Source: Pelagihabitans sp963710535
GTDB taxonomy: Bacteria; Bacteroidota; Bacteroidia; Flavobacteriales; Flavobacteriaceae
Reading direction: 5' to 3'
DNA length: 64,000 nucleotides
Assembly (NCBI GenBank): GCA_963710535.1
Contig: CAVQAW010000007.1
Location: forward strand, 62,001 to 126,000
Made by a program: the position numbers and the translations under genes. The notes under the pieces were generated by a model. The model did not search any database. It worked only from the letters and a program-made list of their open reading frames with translations, and was not told the origin of the DNA. Below, one piece after another: positions 55,468 to 64,000 of this stretch; within the stretch, counting starts at the first letter, position 1; each line of letters opens with the position of its first letter.

Positions 55468-55737
55468 ATGGCAAGTATAAAGGATTTAAAGAAGGAAGTG
55501 AACAATGTATTGGGCGATTTGATCGAGGCGGTTTATATCGTCGATGCCGCGAATGGTACCAATAACTCCAAAGAGGGTGCAAAAATTATCGACAGCGCCA
55601 TTGAGACCTTTGATGATCTGATCGTGAAAATCAACGACAAAAAAGTAGAAAACAAACAGAAGCATTTCAAGGCGGTACGTGCCGAATTGGAAACAAAGGC
55701 ACATAAGCTTGTGGAACAAATCAACAAATTGGGATAA
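55468..55737 (+). CDS. small conserved helical protein of unknown function
   Basis: 89 residues from the ATG at 55468; the frame extends further upstream through the promoter. Mostly charged and helical (MASIKDLKKEVNNVLGDLIEA, VENKQKHFKAVRAELETKAHKLVEQINKLG), no signal, no membrane segment, no catalytic motif. It resembles small cytoplasmic proteins common in Flavobacteriia that have no assigned role. It has a probable promoter and its own terminator, so it is a single-gene unit. Confidence 0.85.
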   Translation: MASIKDLKKEVNNVLGDLIEAVYIVDAANGTNNSKEGAKIIDSAIETFDDLIVKINDKKVENKQKHFKAVRAELETKAHKLVEQINKLG

Positions 55738-55758
55738 TTTCCAAAAATTTTACACTCG

Positions 55759-55790
55759 ATGCCCTGGTCAACTTAGCGGGGCATTTTTTT
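55759..55790 (+). terminator. rho-independent terminator after the small helical protein gene
   Basis: A 7-bp stem (55759-55765 with 55778-55784) with a 12-base loop and a run of seven T to 55790; it lies between converging genes. Confidence 0.75.
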
Positions 55791-55795
55791 GTGCT

Positions 55796-56491
55796 CTATT
55801 TTGCCAAAAGGGCTTTTAAAGCCTTGCCGTATTTTGATTCGGCCACTGCCGGGCTGAGAGACCTGCTTATGGAATCGAGATAGATCGGGTTCGCATCGGG
55901 CACTTCATACAGCGCGATATATGGGGCAATGTATGAATCGGTGTTGTTTAGGGCAAAATTAAGGGCGTAGGCATAGCCGCGCTGCACATTTTTGCCGCTT
56001 ACCCTGGCAATCGAATCGAACTGCACGGAATCCAACGGTTTTTCCGTATTCGCGGCGCTTTGCAGCAAGGCCATGTTCCTCAGGTTGATGCTTGACATGA
56101 CTTTTCGGTACTCCTCCAATTTTTTCTGGGTTTCCGAACCCTCGATCTTGGCATTGGTGTCGAAGGTATTCCAATTGGTATTGATCGAAATACTGCCAGG
56201 TTCAGCAAAAAACGTGATCCTATCGTTGACGTCGTTATTGTCTTTTTTGTTCAGGTACAGATAAAAAATTTCCGGACTCTCCAATTCGGTCTTGAAGGTG
56301 AAGTTGCCATCACCGGATATCGGAAGGGAATCGATCGTAACCAAAACCGAATCGGCAATGTGCTGCAAGTAAAGGGTCCCTTTTTTAAGTCCTTTTATAT
56401 TTCCGGTCAGGACCATGGTATTCTTGGTATCACCCTTTTCACAGGATAAAAAGAGGGCAATGGTCAAAACTGCTAATAAGATCTTCTTCAT
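55796..56491 (-). CDS. DUF4369 lipoprotein
   Basis: 231 residues. The N-terminus has a lipoprotein signal (MKKILLAVLTIALFLSCEKG; lipobox ending at Cys17). The body matches DUF4369 (VLTGNIKGLKKGTLYLQHIADSVLVTIDSLPISGDGNFTFKTELESPEIFYLYLNKK), which in Bacteroidota is often the N-terminal half of thioredoxin-like lipoproteins; here no thioredoxin domain or CxxC follows. Probably anchored to a cell envelope membrane facing the periplasm. Function unknown. Confidence 0.9.
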   Translation of the reverse strand: MKKILLAVLTIALFLSCEKGDTKNTMVLTGNIKGLKKGTLYLQHIADSVLVTIDSLPISGDGNFTFKTELESPEIFYLYLNKKDNNDVNDRITFFAEPGSISINTNWNTFDTNAKIEGSETQKKLEEYRKVMSSINLRNMALLQSAANTEKPLDSVQFDSIARVSGKNVQRGYAYALNFALNNTDSYIAPYIALYEVPDANPIYLDSISRSLSPAVAESKYGKALKALLAK

Positions 56492-56635
56492 CGTACTTTG
56501 TTTCTAATTGGTTTTGAATTGGCGCAATTTGGGCAAACTTCATGTCCGGTGCTGCGGCAATGGGCCACAAAAATAAGCGAACAAAAACTGTACAAGGACA
56601 GTGGCGCGGCAAATATCATTAAACTTTATCGAATC

Positions 56636-57952
56636 CTAAACTTTTGAAGCGATTTCCATAAGATAGGCGCATAGCAAGGCACCTCCAGTACCCACTACGT
56701 AGCCCAAAACGGCCAGCAATACGCCCACTGAGGTCAAAGAAGGATGAAATTCGGCCGCTACCACAGGGGCCGAGGCGGCACCGCCCACATTGGCCTGGCT
56801 TCCCACGGCGAGGAAGAAATAGGGCGCTTTGATCAGTTTGGCTACCAAGATGAGGAGGGCTCCGTGAATGGTAATCCAAATAAAACCGATCGCGATCAAG
56901 CCGGGATTTTCGAGAACCTGGTTCAGATCCATTTTCATCCCGATGGTCGCCACGAGAATATAGATAAAAACACCCCCTATTTTGCTCGCTCCGGTACCCT
57001 CATAATTTTTTGCCTTGGTAAAGGAAAGACCTATACCCGCCATCGTGGCCAGCACCACCATCCAAAAAAATCCGGACCCCAAAAAACTCAAAAAACTCTT
57101 GGGGTCCCGAACACTGTCGAAGTTTCCGGTCAGGTATTCGCTGAGCAGGTCGCCGAAGAAATGGGCCGCCCCCACCGAAGTAAAGGCCAGAAAGAGCATC
57201 ATCATATAGTCGTTCAGGGTGGGCACCTTGGTAATCCGGGCCGTAAATTCAATGACTTTCTGCTTTAGCGTTTCAATATCGGAGGTATCGGCTTTGAGCC
57301 AGCGGTCTATTTGTTTGCTTCGGCCTACCCCGAGCAATATGATCGCCATCCATATATTCGCCACGACAATGTCTACAAGCACCATCGCACCATATTTCTC
57401 CGGGGTGTATTTGAAAATTTCGAACATGGCCGCCTGGTTGGCACCGCCACCGATCCAGCTGCCCGCTATGGTGGAAAGTCCCCGCCAAATGGCATCAAAA
57501 TCATTGCCGCCTACGGTATCTGGAGAAAATATCGAAACGATCAAAATGGCAATGGGGCCGCCTATGATGATTCCAGCGGAGCCTGTCAGGAACATGATCA
57601 GTGCTTTTGCCCCTAAATTGGCGATGGCCTTCAAATCGATGCTCAAAGTCATCAATACCAAGGCGGCGGGCAACAAATAGCGGCTGCTGACAAAATATAG
57701 GTTTGATTCGTGCTTGACCACCTCGCCCGCACTGTTTAGGGTCTCCCATTTTTCGGCGACAATGCCCAGGGACGCCAAAATCCCCGGTAAAAGATAGCAC
57801 ATTAAAACTGCGGGCACGATACTATAGAACTTGCTCCAAAAACCACTGCTGCGGGAAGAGGTATAAAAGATAAAGCCGAGGCATAAGGTCAAAACACCAA
57901 AAACGACAACGTCGTTGGTGATCAGGGGTTCTGTTAATAAGGTATCGGTCAT
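56636..57952 (-). CDS. DUF819 family membrane protein
   Basis: 438 residues from the ATG at 57952; a TTG at 57988 overlaps the upstream phosphatase stop and is less likely. About ten to twelve hydrophobic segments. Family marks: SSRYLLPAALVLMTLSIDLKAIANLGAKALIMFLTGSAGIIIGGPIA near residues 89-135, GSWIGGGANQAAMFEI, and the C-terminal FLAVGSQANVGGAASAPVVAAEFHPSLTSVGVLLAVLGYVVGTGGALLCA. Transport is suspected for DUF819 but no substrate is established. It is directly downstream of the HAD phosphatase gene, probably in one message. Confidence 0.93.
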   Translation of the reverse strand: MTDTLLTEPLITNDVVVFGVLTLCLGFIFYTSSRSSGFWSKFYSIVPAVLMCYLLPGILASLGIVAEKWETLNSAGEVVKHESNLYFVSSRYLLPAALVLMTLSIDLKAIANLGAKALIMFLTGSAGIIIGGPIAILIVSIFSPDTVGGNDFDAIWRGLSTIAGSWIGGGANQAAMFEIFKYTPEKYGAMVLVDIVVANIWMAIILLGVGRSKQIDRWLKADTSDIETLKQKVIEFTARITKVPTLNDYMMMLFLAFTSVGAAHFFGDLLSEYLTGNFDSVRDPKSFLSFLGSGFFWMVVLATMAGIGLSFTKAKNYEGTGASKIGGVFIYILVATIGMKMDLNQVLENPGLIAIGFIWITIHGALLILVAKLIKAPYFFLAVGSQANVGGAASAPVVAAEFHPSLTSVGVLLAVLGYVVGTGGALLCAYLMEIASKV

Positions 57953-57984
57953 TTCGATGATTTGGCCAAAGTTTCCAAATATAA

Positions 57985-58788
57985 TCAAATAAGTAGATGT
58001 TGCTTGATGTATTGGGCCACGCCGTCTTCGGTGTTCTTGAGGGTAACATGGTTGGCGATGGCCTTCACTTCCTCTCTGGCGTTGGCCACCGCGATGCCCA
58101 TTCCCACCTTTTGTAACATTTCCATATCGTTATAATTGTCTCCAAAGGCAATCACCTCCTCAAGGGAGTCCCCAATGCCCAAAATTTGCTCTATGGCCGA
58201 TAGTTTCGACACCCCGATAGGCGATATCTCGATCAAACTGTCATTCGATCGATAGAGGTTCAATTGGGTTCCGTATTGCGCCATCAGTTCGGGGAATATG
58301 CTGTCTGATGATGGTTTGGTGCCCATCAACATGATTTTGTGTGCGCCTATTTTTCGACTGTCCCAATCGGTAAGGGTATGTTCTGTCTGCGTGAACACGG
58401 GGGTTGCCCTGGTGTATAAAATTTCTTTCCGCACCCGTTCCGAATCTTGGGGCACGTACCATTCGTCTTTGTGGTACAGGCCCAGGTAGATCCCCAATTC
58501 TTTTGCCAAGGTAAAAATGCCTGCAACCAAATCGAGCCGAATTTCAGTGGAGGCCAATGCCTTGTCGTGCTGCAGAATATAGGCTCCGTTATAGCAGATC
58601 ATGGGTTCCCGAAGTAGCCCCAATCGTTGTTGTAGGTATACCATTGATTTTGGCATACGGGCCGATACCAGGATTACTTTTATGCGGTCCTTGATCCTGT
58701 TGATTTCGGAAACGGTAAATTCGGATACATCGCTTTTGGACGAGAGTAGGGTGCCGTCGAGGTCTGTGCAGAGCATTTTGTAATTCAT
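57985..58788 (-). CDS. Cof-type HAD-IIB family phosphatase
   Basis: 267 residues, full length. Motif 1 CTDLDGTLL gives nucleophile Asp9 and general acid Asp11; motif 2 is VILVSARMPKSM; motif 4 is VIAFGDNYNDMEMLQKVGMGIAVANA near residues 213-238, with the C2B cap between them. Cof-type enzymes hydrolyse small sugar phosphates or flavin precursors; the substrate is unknown. Cytoplasmic. It overlaps the possible TTG start of the DUF819 gene downstream. Confidence 0.95.
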   Translation of the reverse strand: MNYKMLCTDLDGTLLSSKSDVSEFTVSEINRIKDRIKVILVSARMPKSMVYLQQRLGLLREPMICYNGAYILQHDKALASTEIRLDLVAGIFTLAKELGIYLGLYHKDEWYVPQDSERVRKEILYTRATPVFTQTEHTLTDWDSRKIGAHKIMLMGTKPSSDSIFPELMAQYGTQLNLYRSNDSLIEISPIGVSKLSAIEQILGIGDSLEEVIAFGDNYNDMEMLQKVGMGIAVANAREEVKAIANHVTLKNTEDGVAQYIKQHLLI

Positions 58789-58867
58789 GGGTGGGATCGT
58801 TTACAGAATGGAAATCGAAGTTTAGGCTGAAAATCGCGATTCTATTCAAAACTCGTTATGTCCTGTG

Positions 58868-61066
58868 CTATATGTTCAGCCAATAGGTAAGTTTTAAATT
58901 GATCGATCGGTAACGCGGGGCGATCTGGCTCACGAAATAATTGTCGTTGTAGACCAGGAACAGATCCGAAAGTGGCGCAAAACGCCATTGCAGCCTTGAG
59001 TTGATGCCGAAATTATCGCGTTGGTTGCTGTATTGGATCAAAGTAGACCAGAAGACCGACTTGGTAAAGGTGATTTCGATTTTAGGACTGATCAACCAAA
59101 TGTCGGCACTGGAATAAGGCGCTGGCAGTGTGATCTTGTCATAGTTCAATATCAGGGAAAGAAAGGCTTTGGGTTGAAAACGCAACGACATCCTTCCTTC
59201 CAATGAGAATTTGTCGCCATTGTAAAAATTGCCGATATTGGAAGTTCCTTCAAAGGCAAATATTTTCCTTCGATCCGATTGATAACCCACTTCAACACTG
59301 TTGTAGGTATAGCCGACATCTGCCGGTAAAGGAATGGCGCCATCGGTACCGGTGGGGTCGAAAGTGTCGAACAGGTAGGTATAGTCGCTTTTGACTTCAA
59401 CCTTAAGCTCCGACTGGTCCCTGAATTTACCTTCCCAACCCCCGCCAAGGGTATAATCGGTGTTCAGGAAGTCTCTTTCAGGGCTCCAAATGTAAACAGG
59501 GGTGAACTGAAAACTATGGGTCTGGATGGCTCCTCCGACCGGCCAAAATACCCGCTGGATATTCGTAAAGGTTTTAACGATATCTGTTCTTCGTATGAAA
59601 CCCAGATCCGACCTGAAGTCCTCGCCGAGATATACCGCTTTGCCTCGCAAGTTAAACCTTCTTGAATTGTATTCTAAACTGGCCCCGGTCGACAGATCTT
59701 TACCGCCGCCCTCCGGTTGAAACGATTTGTGCAGATAGGCCTTCCCGTTCCAAAGGTTGTCTTCCGAAATCAAATTGTAATCGACGCCCGCCACGCGGTT
59801 GTATTGATCGCCGGGCGCAAGGAAATCGTAGTCTTTGAAGGATTCCCTGTTGATAAAGAACAATCCGATATTGGAACGGGAAAAAACCTGTTGTTGAAGG
59901 GCCAACATGGTATTGTTGTTCGAGGGGATTTCATTGTCGACATCTTCTGCCGTTTGTAAGTTAAGGAACCCCAACCTTAAGTCACTGTTGACCTTGCCGC
60001 TCAATCGAACACCGCCCAGGATTTTGTTCTCTATGGTATTATCTGCCGTATCGGTAGCAATACCAATACGCCTTGAAAAGAAGGGGCTGCCGTCCCGTGG
60101 ATCACCGAAGCTGGCAAAAAGATCGCTGTTGTCTACAAAAAATTGCCTTTTTTCAGGGAGGTTCACCTCAAATCGGGTGAGATTGGTGACTTGATCATCG
60201 ACTTCGACCTGCGAAAAATCGGGATTGAGGGTAATGTCCAAATTCATGCTATTGCCGATGGAAACCTTGGCATCGCCTCCGACATTGAACTTGCTTTGCG
60301 ACTCGGCGTTTTCAAAATCCTTTTCAGCCAATGTGTTGATATAGGGAATGATCGCCAAGGGCGTCCTTGATTTTCCCAAAGGTTTCTCAAAAATCATATC
60401 GCCCATAAAGGTGAGCCCAAACACATTCTGATTTTGCGGAATTTTCATCCAGGTACTGGTTTCGTTCGATTGGGTGTCGAAACGGTAACTGTTGAATCGC
60501 CACTTGTTGACCCCTTCCTTGAATTTGAATGAAGTAAGGGGTATGATCAGTTCAGAGGTGTAACCCCCATCATATATTTTTGATTCGCCCTTCCATTTAA
60601 CGTCCCAGGAAATCGTAAATCCCCTGAGATCGAGTCCACCGCCCGATACAAGGCCCTCTCTTTGCACCCCATAGGGGTTGATTCCGAAGAGAAAAGCATT
60701 GTTGCCATCGTTGAAAGTGTCGAACAACAGGGAGATGTTGTCGCTGTTGCCTGCCCTGAAATCACGCTGCAAGGATTGTATGGCATAGTTCTTTCCTGCA
60801 GCATCTACCCTTATTCCGATATAAAGGTTTTTGTCGTCGTACAGCATTTTGATATCGGATTGCTGCCGTGCCTGGATGGAGTCATAAGGGAAATACTCCC
60901 AAAACCCGTGAGCACTTTCGGCGGTTTCCCAAATGGGTTCGTCCAACACACCGTCCAATACAATGGGTTCGGTAATCTGCTTTACGACAAAAGACTTGTT
61001 TGGAAATTGTGCGAAAGACCGAAGCGTAATGAAAAGAAACAGGATAACATAGAAACTTCGAAACAT
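58868..61066 (-). CDS. DUF5916 / CBM9-like outer membrane protein
   Basis: 732 residues from the ATG at 61066; eight more codons upstream are open but would displace the signal peptide (FRSFYVILFLFITLRSFAQ). An N-terminal carbohydrate-binding module 9-like domain (EPIVLDGVLDEPIWETAESAHGFWEYFPYDSIQARQQSDIKMLYDDKNLYIGIRV near residues 28-82) is followed by DUF5916, rich in alternating strands and ending in an aromatic (LTYWLNI), as in outer membrane barrels. Function is unknown. A TAAATTTG -7 element on the minus strand (61088-61095) lies 21 bases before the start. Confidence 0.92.
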   Translation of the reverse strand: MFRSFYVILFLFITLRSFAQFPNKSFVVKQITEPIVLDGVLDEPIWETAESAHGFWEYFPYDSIQARQQSDIKMLYDDKNLYIGIRVDAAGKNYAIQSLQRDFRAGNSDNISLLFDTFNDGNNAFLFGINPYGVQREGLVSGGGLDLRGFTISWDVKWKGESKIYDGGYTSELIIPLTSFKFKEGVNKWRFNSYRFDTQSNETSTWMKIPQNQNVFGLTFMGDMIFEKPLGKSRTPLAIIPYINTLAEKDFENAESQSKFNVGGDAKVSIGNSMNLDITLNPDFSQVEVDDQVTNLTRFEVNLPEKRQFFVDNSDLFASFGDPRDGSPFFSRRIGIATDTADNTIENKILGGVRLSGKVNSDLRLGFLNLQTAEDVDNEIPSNNNTMLALQQQVFSRSNIGLFFINRESFKDYDFLAPGDQYNRVAGVDYNLISEDNLWNGKAYLHKSFQPEGGGKDLSTGASLEYNSRRFNLRGKAVYLGEDFRSDLGFIRRTDIVKTFTNIQRVFWPVGGAIQTHSFQFTPVYIWSPERDFLNTDYTLGGGWEGKFRDQSELKVEVKSDYTYLFDTFDPTGTDGAIPLPADVGYTYNSVEVGYQSDRRKIFAFEGTSNIGNFYNGDKFSLEGRMSLRFQPKAFLSLILNYDKITLPAPYSSADIWLISPKIEITFTKSVFWSTLIQYSNQRDNFGINSRLQWRFAPLSDLFLVYNDNYFVSQIAPRYRSINLKLTYWLNI

Positions 61067-61087
61067 GGGTATTAAATTGGCTGGACC

Positions 61088-61095
61088 CAAATTTA
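61088..61095 (-). promoter_or_regulatory. -7 element of the DUF5916 gene
   Basis: TAAATTTG on the minus strand matches TAnnTTTG; no TTG lies at ideal spacing. Confidence 0.4.
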
Positions 61096-61128
61096 AGGTT
61101 TTAATAGCAAGTAAACCTTAAACAAAAC

Positions 61129-61296
61129 TTAAGAATTCGGCTTTCTTTTGGGCTCCCGCTTGGCCTCCTTCAGGCTTTTGTGCAACAAGTATTCGATTTG
61201 CCCGTTCGTACTGCGAAATTCATCTGCGGCCCATTTCTCAACAGCCTTCAGAACTTCTTCGTTCAATCTTAGGGCGAAAGCTTTTTTTTGGGCCAT
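61129..61296 (-). CDS. Arc-family ribbon-helix-helix DNA-binding protein
   Basis: 55 residues: MAQKKAFALRLNEEVLKA, then VEKWAADEFRSTNGQIEYLLHKSLKEAKREP. The pattern (a short strand FALRL, helix, turn with S-x-N-G, helix with basic end) is that of Arc/MetJ ribbon-helix-helix repressors; the S-x-N turn at residues 29-31 is typical. Such proteins bind operator palindromes as dimers. It starts 2 bases after the hydrolase stop and closes an SPFH/hydrolase/Arc operon. A 34-bp near-palindrome before the first gene of that operon is a candidate operator. The call rests on sequence pattern and context. Confidence 0.85.
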   Translation of the reverse strand: MAQKKAFALRLNEEVLKAVEKWAADEFRSTNGQIEYLLHKSLKEAKREPKRKPNS

Positions 61297-61298
61297 GA

Positions 61299-62255
61299 TT
61301 AATTTTTTATGAATTGGGTTATTTCCACCACCAGATCATGGGAGAGCGGAACATTTTCATCCATATACGCTTTTTGGTTTTCCGCCATTGAATTCACTTC
61401 CTTCAACACATGGTTCATTTTCGATATCACCTTTAGCCGTGCATTGGGCTGGGCAGTCTTTAGCTTTTCGGCGTCGGCCACCTTCACTTGAAGATCGGCA
61501 TCCCCATTTAGGATCAGGATGGGAATATCAATCGATTTTATGATTTTCACGGGATCGATCAGCATCCAAGATTTGAGGAATTTTTGGTTCTGCGGGGCAA
61601 ACAGTTGCATGAGCATCGGGTTTACAGATGCTATGGTGTCGTTTTCCATCAGTTCATCGATATGTCCTTGACAAATAGTGGCCAATTCGGAACTTTGTTG
61701 CGCGATTTGGCCAACCAAGGTTTTATCGATGGTTTCGCCGGCCCCGGCAATTGAGATATATTTGGACACCGAGGCATCTATTGATAACAGCCCCACCAGT
61801 GCGCCTTGACTGTGCCCCAGCAAAATGATTGAAGTAAACCGATCGTCGTTTTTGAAATGGGCGAGTACGATCTTCACATCTTCCGCAAAATCATATAAGG
61901 TAATCGCGCCCAATTTGGTGAGGTTCTGCTGTACGGCCGTACGCTTGTCGTAGCGGAAAAAAGCGATGCCGTTGGTGTTCAGGCTATCGGCAAGGGTCTT
62001 GATATAGTTCGATTGCACAAAAGTGCCGGCCTGGTTGCCATTTCTGTCGATATTCCCGGATCCGTGCACAAAGATGGCCAAAGGTACCCCCCCAAGCCCC
62101 TCCGGATAGCTTAAGGTGCCGGGAAGGTCGATATCGCCATTGTGTAAGTCGACCTCCTGCACAGACAACTGTTGTGCCAGAAACAGTTGTGGGATTAGGC
62201 AGATGCACAAAAAACATGTGCCGATGGGGAATATTTTAAGGAGTGGGTTTTTCAA
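61299..62255 (-). CDS. secreted alpha/beta hydrolase
   Basis: 318 residues. A signal peptide ends near LFLAQ (residue 28). Family features: oxyanion region IFVHGSGNIDRNG, nucleophile elbow GHSQG (ILLGHSQGALVG), an acid in LILNGDADLQV near residues 247-257, and a catalytic-type His in KMNHVLKE. The best resemblance is to BAAT/acyl-CoA-like and serine aminopeptidase S33-type hydrolases; the substrate cannot be told. It acts outside the cytoplasm. It lies 4 bases after the SPFH gene and 2 before the Arc gene. Confidence 0.9.
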   Translation of the reverse strand: MKNPLLKIFPIGTCFLCICLIPQLFLAQQLSVQEVDLHNGDIDLPGTLSYPEGLGGVPLAIFVHGSGNIDRNGNQAGTFVQSNYIKTLADSLNTNGIAFFRYDKRTAVQQNLTKLGAITLYDFAEDVKIVLAHFKNDDRFTSIILLGHSQGALVGLLSIDASVSKYISIAGAGETIDKTLVGQIAQQSSELATICQGHIDELMENDTIASVNPMLMQLFAPQNQKFLKSWMLIDPVKIIKSIDIPILILNGDADLQVKVADAEKLKTAQPNARLKVISKMNHVLKEVNSMAENQKAYMDENVPLSHDLVVEITQFIKN

Positions 62256-62259
62256 AGGC

Positions 62260-63117
62260 TTAATGATTAAGGGTCCCTGTATTTACGATGGGGGCAACAT
62301 CTTTGTCGGAACAGAGCACCACCATTAAATTGCTCACCATGGCCGCCTTGCGTTCCTCATCGAGATCTACCAAGTTTTTCTTGCTCAGTTGGCCAAGGGC
62401 CATTTCCACCATGCTTACCGCCCCTTCCACGATCTTATGTCTCGCGGCCACGATGGCGGTGGCCTGTTGCCTTTTCAGCATGGCGTTGGCGATTTCCTGG
62501 GCATAGGCCAAATAACCGATCCTGGCCTCCAAAACTTCAATGCCCGCCATGGCCAACCGTTCTTGGACCTCTTTTTCCAGGGCTTCGCTGACTTCGTTCA
62601 CACTGGAGCGCAAAGTGATGTCTTCATCAAGGCCCTCGTCAGCGAAGTTGTCATAAGGATACATGCTCGCCAATTTGCGGACGGCCGCATCGGTCTGCAC
62701 CCGCACGAAATTCTGGTAGTCGTCGACATCAAAGGCCGCCTTGTAGGTATCGGTGACCCGCCAGACCAAAATGGTGCTGATCATGATCGGGTTGCCGAGT
62801 TTGTCGTTCACCTTTAATCGCTCGCTATCGAAATTGCTGGCGCGAAGTGAAATTTTTCTTTTGGAGTAGAACGGGTTGACCCAGAACAGGCCATTTTTTT
62901 TGATCGTGCCCATATATTTTCCAAAAAGGAGCAAAACCCGGGATGAATTCGGATTGACCAGCACAAATCCCGGAAGGATGATGAAGGCGATGACAAGGAG
63001 CAGGCCCCCGATCAAAGGAATCCTGATCAGTAAAAACCCGCCTCCGAGGAAGAGGAACAGAAAAATAAACAACATGGTATAACCATTGATCGGTACTGAA
63101 TTTTTTTCATTTGTCAT
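62260..63117 (-). CDS. SPFH domain protein (stomatin/prohibitin family)
   Basis: 285 residues. Two hydrophobic stretches near residues 14-30 and 34-52 anchor it, and the SPFH domain follows: PNSSRVLLLFGKYMGTIKKNGLFWVNPFYSKRKISLRASNFDSERLKVNDKLGNPIMISTILVWRVTDTYKAAFDVDDYQNFVRVQTDAAVRKLA. A coiled-coil tail follows (about 190-265). Stomatin-type proteins form membrane microdomains and often partner a protease or hydrolase; here a secreted alpha/beta hydrolase and an Arc-type repressor are in the same operon. A 34-bp near-palindrome lies 11 bases before its start codon. Confidence 0.94.
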   Translation of the reverse strand: MTNEKNSVPINGYTMLFIFLFLFLGGGFLLIRIPLIGGLLLVIAFIILPGFVLVNPNSSRVLLLFGKYMGTIKKNGLFWVNPFYSKRKISLRASNFDSERLKVNDKLGNPIMISTILVWRVTDTYKAAFDVDDYQNFVRVQTDAAVRKLASMYPYDNFADEGLDEDITLRSSVNEVSEALEKEVQERLAMAGIEVLEARIGYLAYAQEIANAMLKRQQATAIVAARHKIVEGAVSMVEMALGQLSKKNLVDLDEERKAAMVSNLMVVLCSDKDVAPIVNTGTLNH

Positions 63118-63127
63118 GATGGTAGTA

Positions 63128-63161
63128 TTTGATATTATAATGATATCATAAATATATCAAA
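63128..63161. promoter_or_regulatory. 34-bp near-palindrome before the SPFH operon (candidate Arc operator)
   Basis: The outer arms TTTGATAT (63128-63135) and ATATCAAA (63154-63161) are exact inverses. The central ATGATATCAT (63140-63149) is a perfect palindrome, and the whole 34 bp is symmetric except for three base pairs. It lies 11-44 bases upstream of the SPFH ATG. A dimer-of-dimers Arc-type repressor would fit its size. The downstream regulator in the same operon makes autoregulation likely, but binding is inferred. Confidence 0.6.
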
Positions 63162-63209
63162 ATAAATTAAATATGCCAAAAAAAATCCAATGGTATTGAT
63201 CAGAGTGCA

Positions 63210-64000
63210 TCAGCGCGCGTCATCGTTCGAGTTGAATTTCCTGCTTTTCTTCTTGGCGGGGTTTTTGAACAACCTTTTAAAGAAACCGTCGCGTTTGATC
63301 GGTTCGCAATCCATTTGTTCCAAGATGGCATCGGGCGTCTTGTTGAATCTCGCTTGGGTGAGCTGGTTTAACGATCGGTCGGCATTCATTTTTTGAAGCC
63401 AAATTGCAAATAGTGGTAAGGCTGCATTGGCCCCCTGACCGATGGCCGTACTCTTGAAGCCAATTTCATGGTCATCCATTCCCACCCAGCTCACATGCAC
63501 CAATCCCGGCATGATGCCCACGAACCAGGCATCCTTGTTGTTTTGGGTGGTCCCCGTTTTACCGGCAATATCATTCTTCAAATTATAGGTCGACCGGATT
63601 CTTGCAGCGGTACCCCGATTGATCGTCGATTTCATCATTTCGAGCATCATTTGCCCCGTTTCCCTTGAAAATGCCCGTTCGGCCGCACGTTTGGGCTCAA
63701 AAGCAACCAATAAGGAATCGTTTTGATCGGTGATGGTTTTGATCAGATAAGGAAAAACCGCTCGACCTTCATTGACAAAAGAGGCATAGGCCCCCGCAAG
63801 TTCGTTCACATAAATTTCCCCGGTTCCCAGCGCAAGCGAAGGCTGGTTCGGCAATTCCGAAAAAATGCCCATTTTTTTGGCCTGTACCAATACGTTGTTG
63901 ATGCCCGTCCTTTCCAGTACTTTGACCGCCACCGTATTTACCGATTGGCTCAGGCCCTCTTCCATGGAATAGTTCAGGAAGGTTTCATCTTTTTTGCCTG
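63210..64000 (-). CDS. class A penicillin-binding protein, C-terminal transpeptidase part (window edge)
   Basis: The frame is open from 64000 to the stop at 63210, so only the C-terminal 263 residues are here. Transpeptidase motifs are SVN (LSQSVNTVAVKVLERTGI) and KTG (AGKTGTTQNNKDAWFVGIMPGLVHVSWVG). The nucleophile S-x-x-K motif and the glycosyltransferase domain lie outside the window. It cross-links peptidoglycan in the periplasm. The basic tail (KRLFKNPAKKKSRKFNSNDDAR) is characteristic of Bacteroidota PBP1A-type proteins. Downstream of the SPFH operon on the same strand but separated by its promoter region. Confidence 0.9.
   Translation of the reverse strand, partial: GKKDETFLNYSMEEGLSQSVNTVAVKVLERTGINNVLVQAKKMGIFSELPNQPSLALGTGEIYVNELAGAYASFVNEGRAVFPYLIKTITDQNDSLLVAFEPKRAAERAFSRETGQMMLEMMKSTINRGTAARIRSTYNLKNDIAGKTGTTQNNKDAWFVGIMPGLVHVSWVGMDDHEIGFKSTAIGQGANAALPLFAIWLQKMNADRSLNQLTQARFNKTPDAILEQMDCEPIKRDGFFKRLFKNPAKKKSRKFNSNDDAR

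Overview
The window reads as a chromosomal segment of a marine-type member of the Flavobacteriaceae (Bacteroidota). Support: the conserved block tRNA-Thr/Tyr/Gly/Thr, tuf, tRNA-Trp, secE, nusG, rplK, rplA, rplJ, rplL, rpoB, rpoC; promoters of the Bacteroidota type (TTG, about 19 bases, TAnnTTTG); almost no Shine-Dalgarno sequences except a very strong one before rpsU; type IX secretion (T9SS) type B sorting domains, PorP/SprF proteins and a PorE-like protein. The genus cannot be fixed from the sequence.

Layout. 1-0.7 kb: 5' end of trpE on the minus strand behind a trp attenuator with a leader peptide carrying three consecutive Trp codons. 0.8-5.1 kb: YceI, MarR-type regulator, rhodanese, DUF2851, PspC and a K+ channel. 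5.2-12.7 kb: alanine/glycine symporter, an NSS transporter with its overlapping 51-residue small subunit, HhH protein, acyl-CoA dehydrogenase, rpsU, xerC and hpf. 12.7-26.2 kb: the tRNA/tuf/nusG/ribosomal protein/rpoBC block. 26.2-28.3 kb: DUF3467 and prfC.

28.6-52.8 kb is the accessory surface region: two type-B-sorted proteins with thrombospondin-3-like Ca-binding and Ig-like repeats, each followed by a PorP/SprF protein (the first also by a PorE-like TPR/propeller/CRD/OmpA protein); a Calx-beta plus beta-helix secreted protein; and a giant repeat protein (about 3,311 residues once frameshifts are undone) built from nine 255-bp repeats and many shorter beta-strand repeats. Together they look like a surface fibre or adhesin export locus. 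This stretch also carries nearly all the single-base indels I can see, mostly +1, several inside repeats, and I read them mainly as assembly or polishing errors.

52.9-64 kb: housekeeping genes (idi, queD, bcp, manA, a small unknown protein, a DUF4369 lipoprotein, a DUF819 membrane protein, Cof-type HAD phosphatase, DUF5916 outer membrane protein), then an SPFH protein / alpha-beta hydrolase / Arc-type repressor operon behind a 34-bp near-palindrome, and the 3' part of a class A penicillin-binding protein gene running out of the window. Genes missed by length cut-offs but supported here are trpL (628-684), the NSS small subunit (8795-8950) and the Arc-type repressor (61129-61296).
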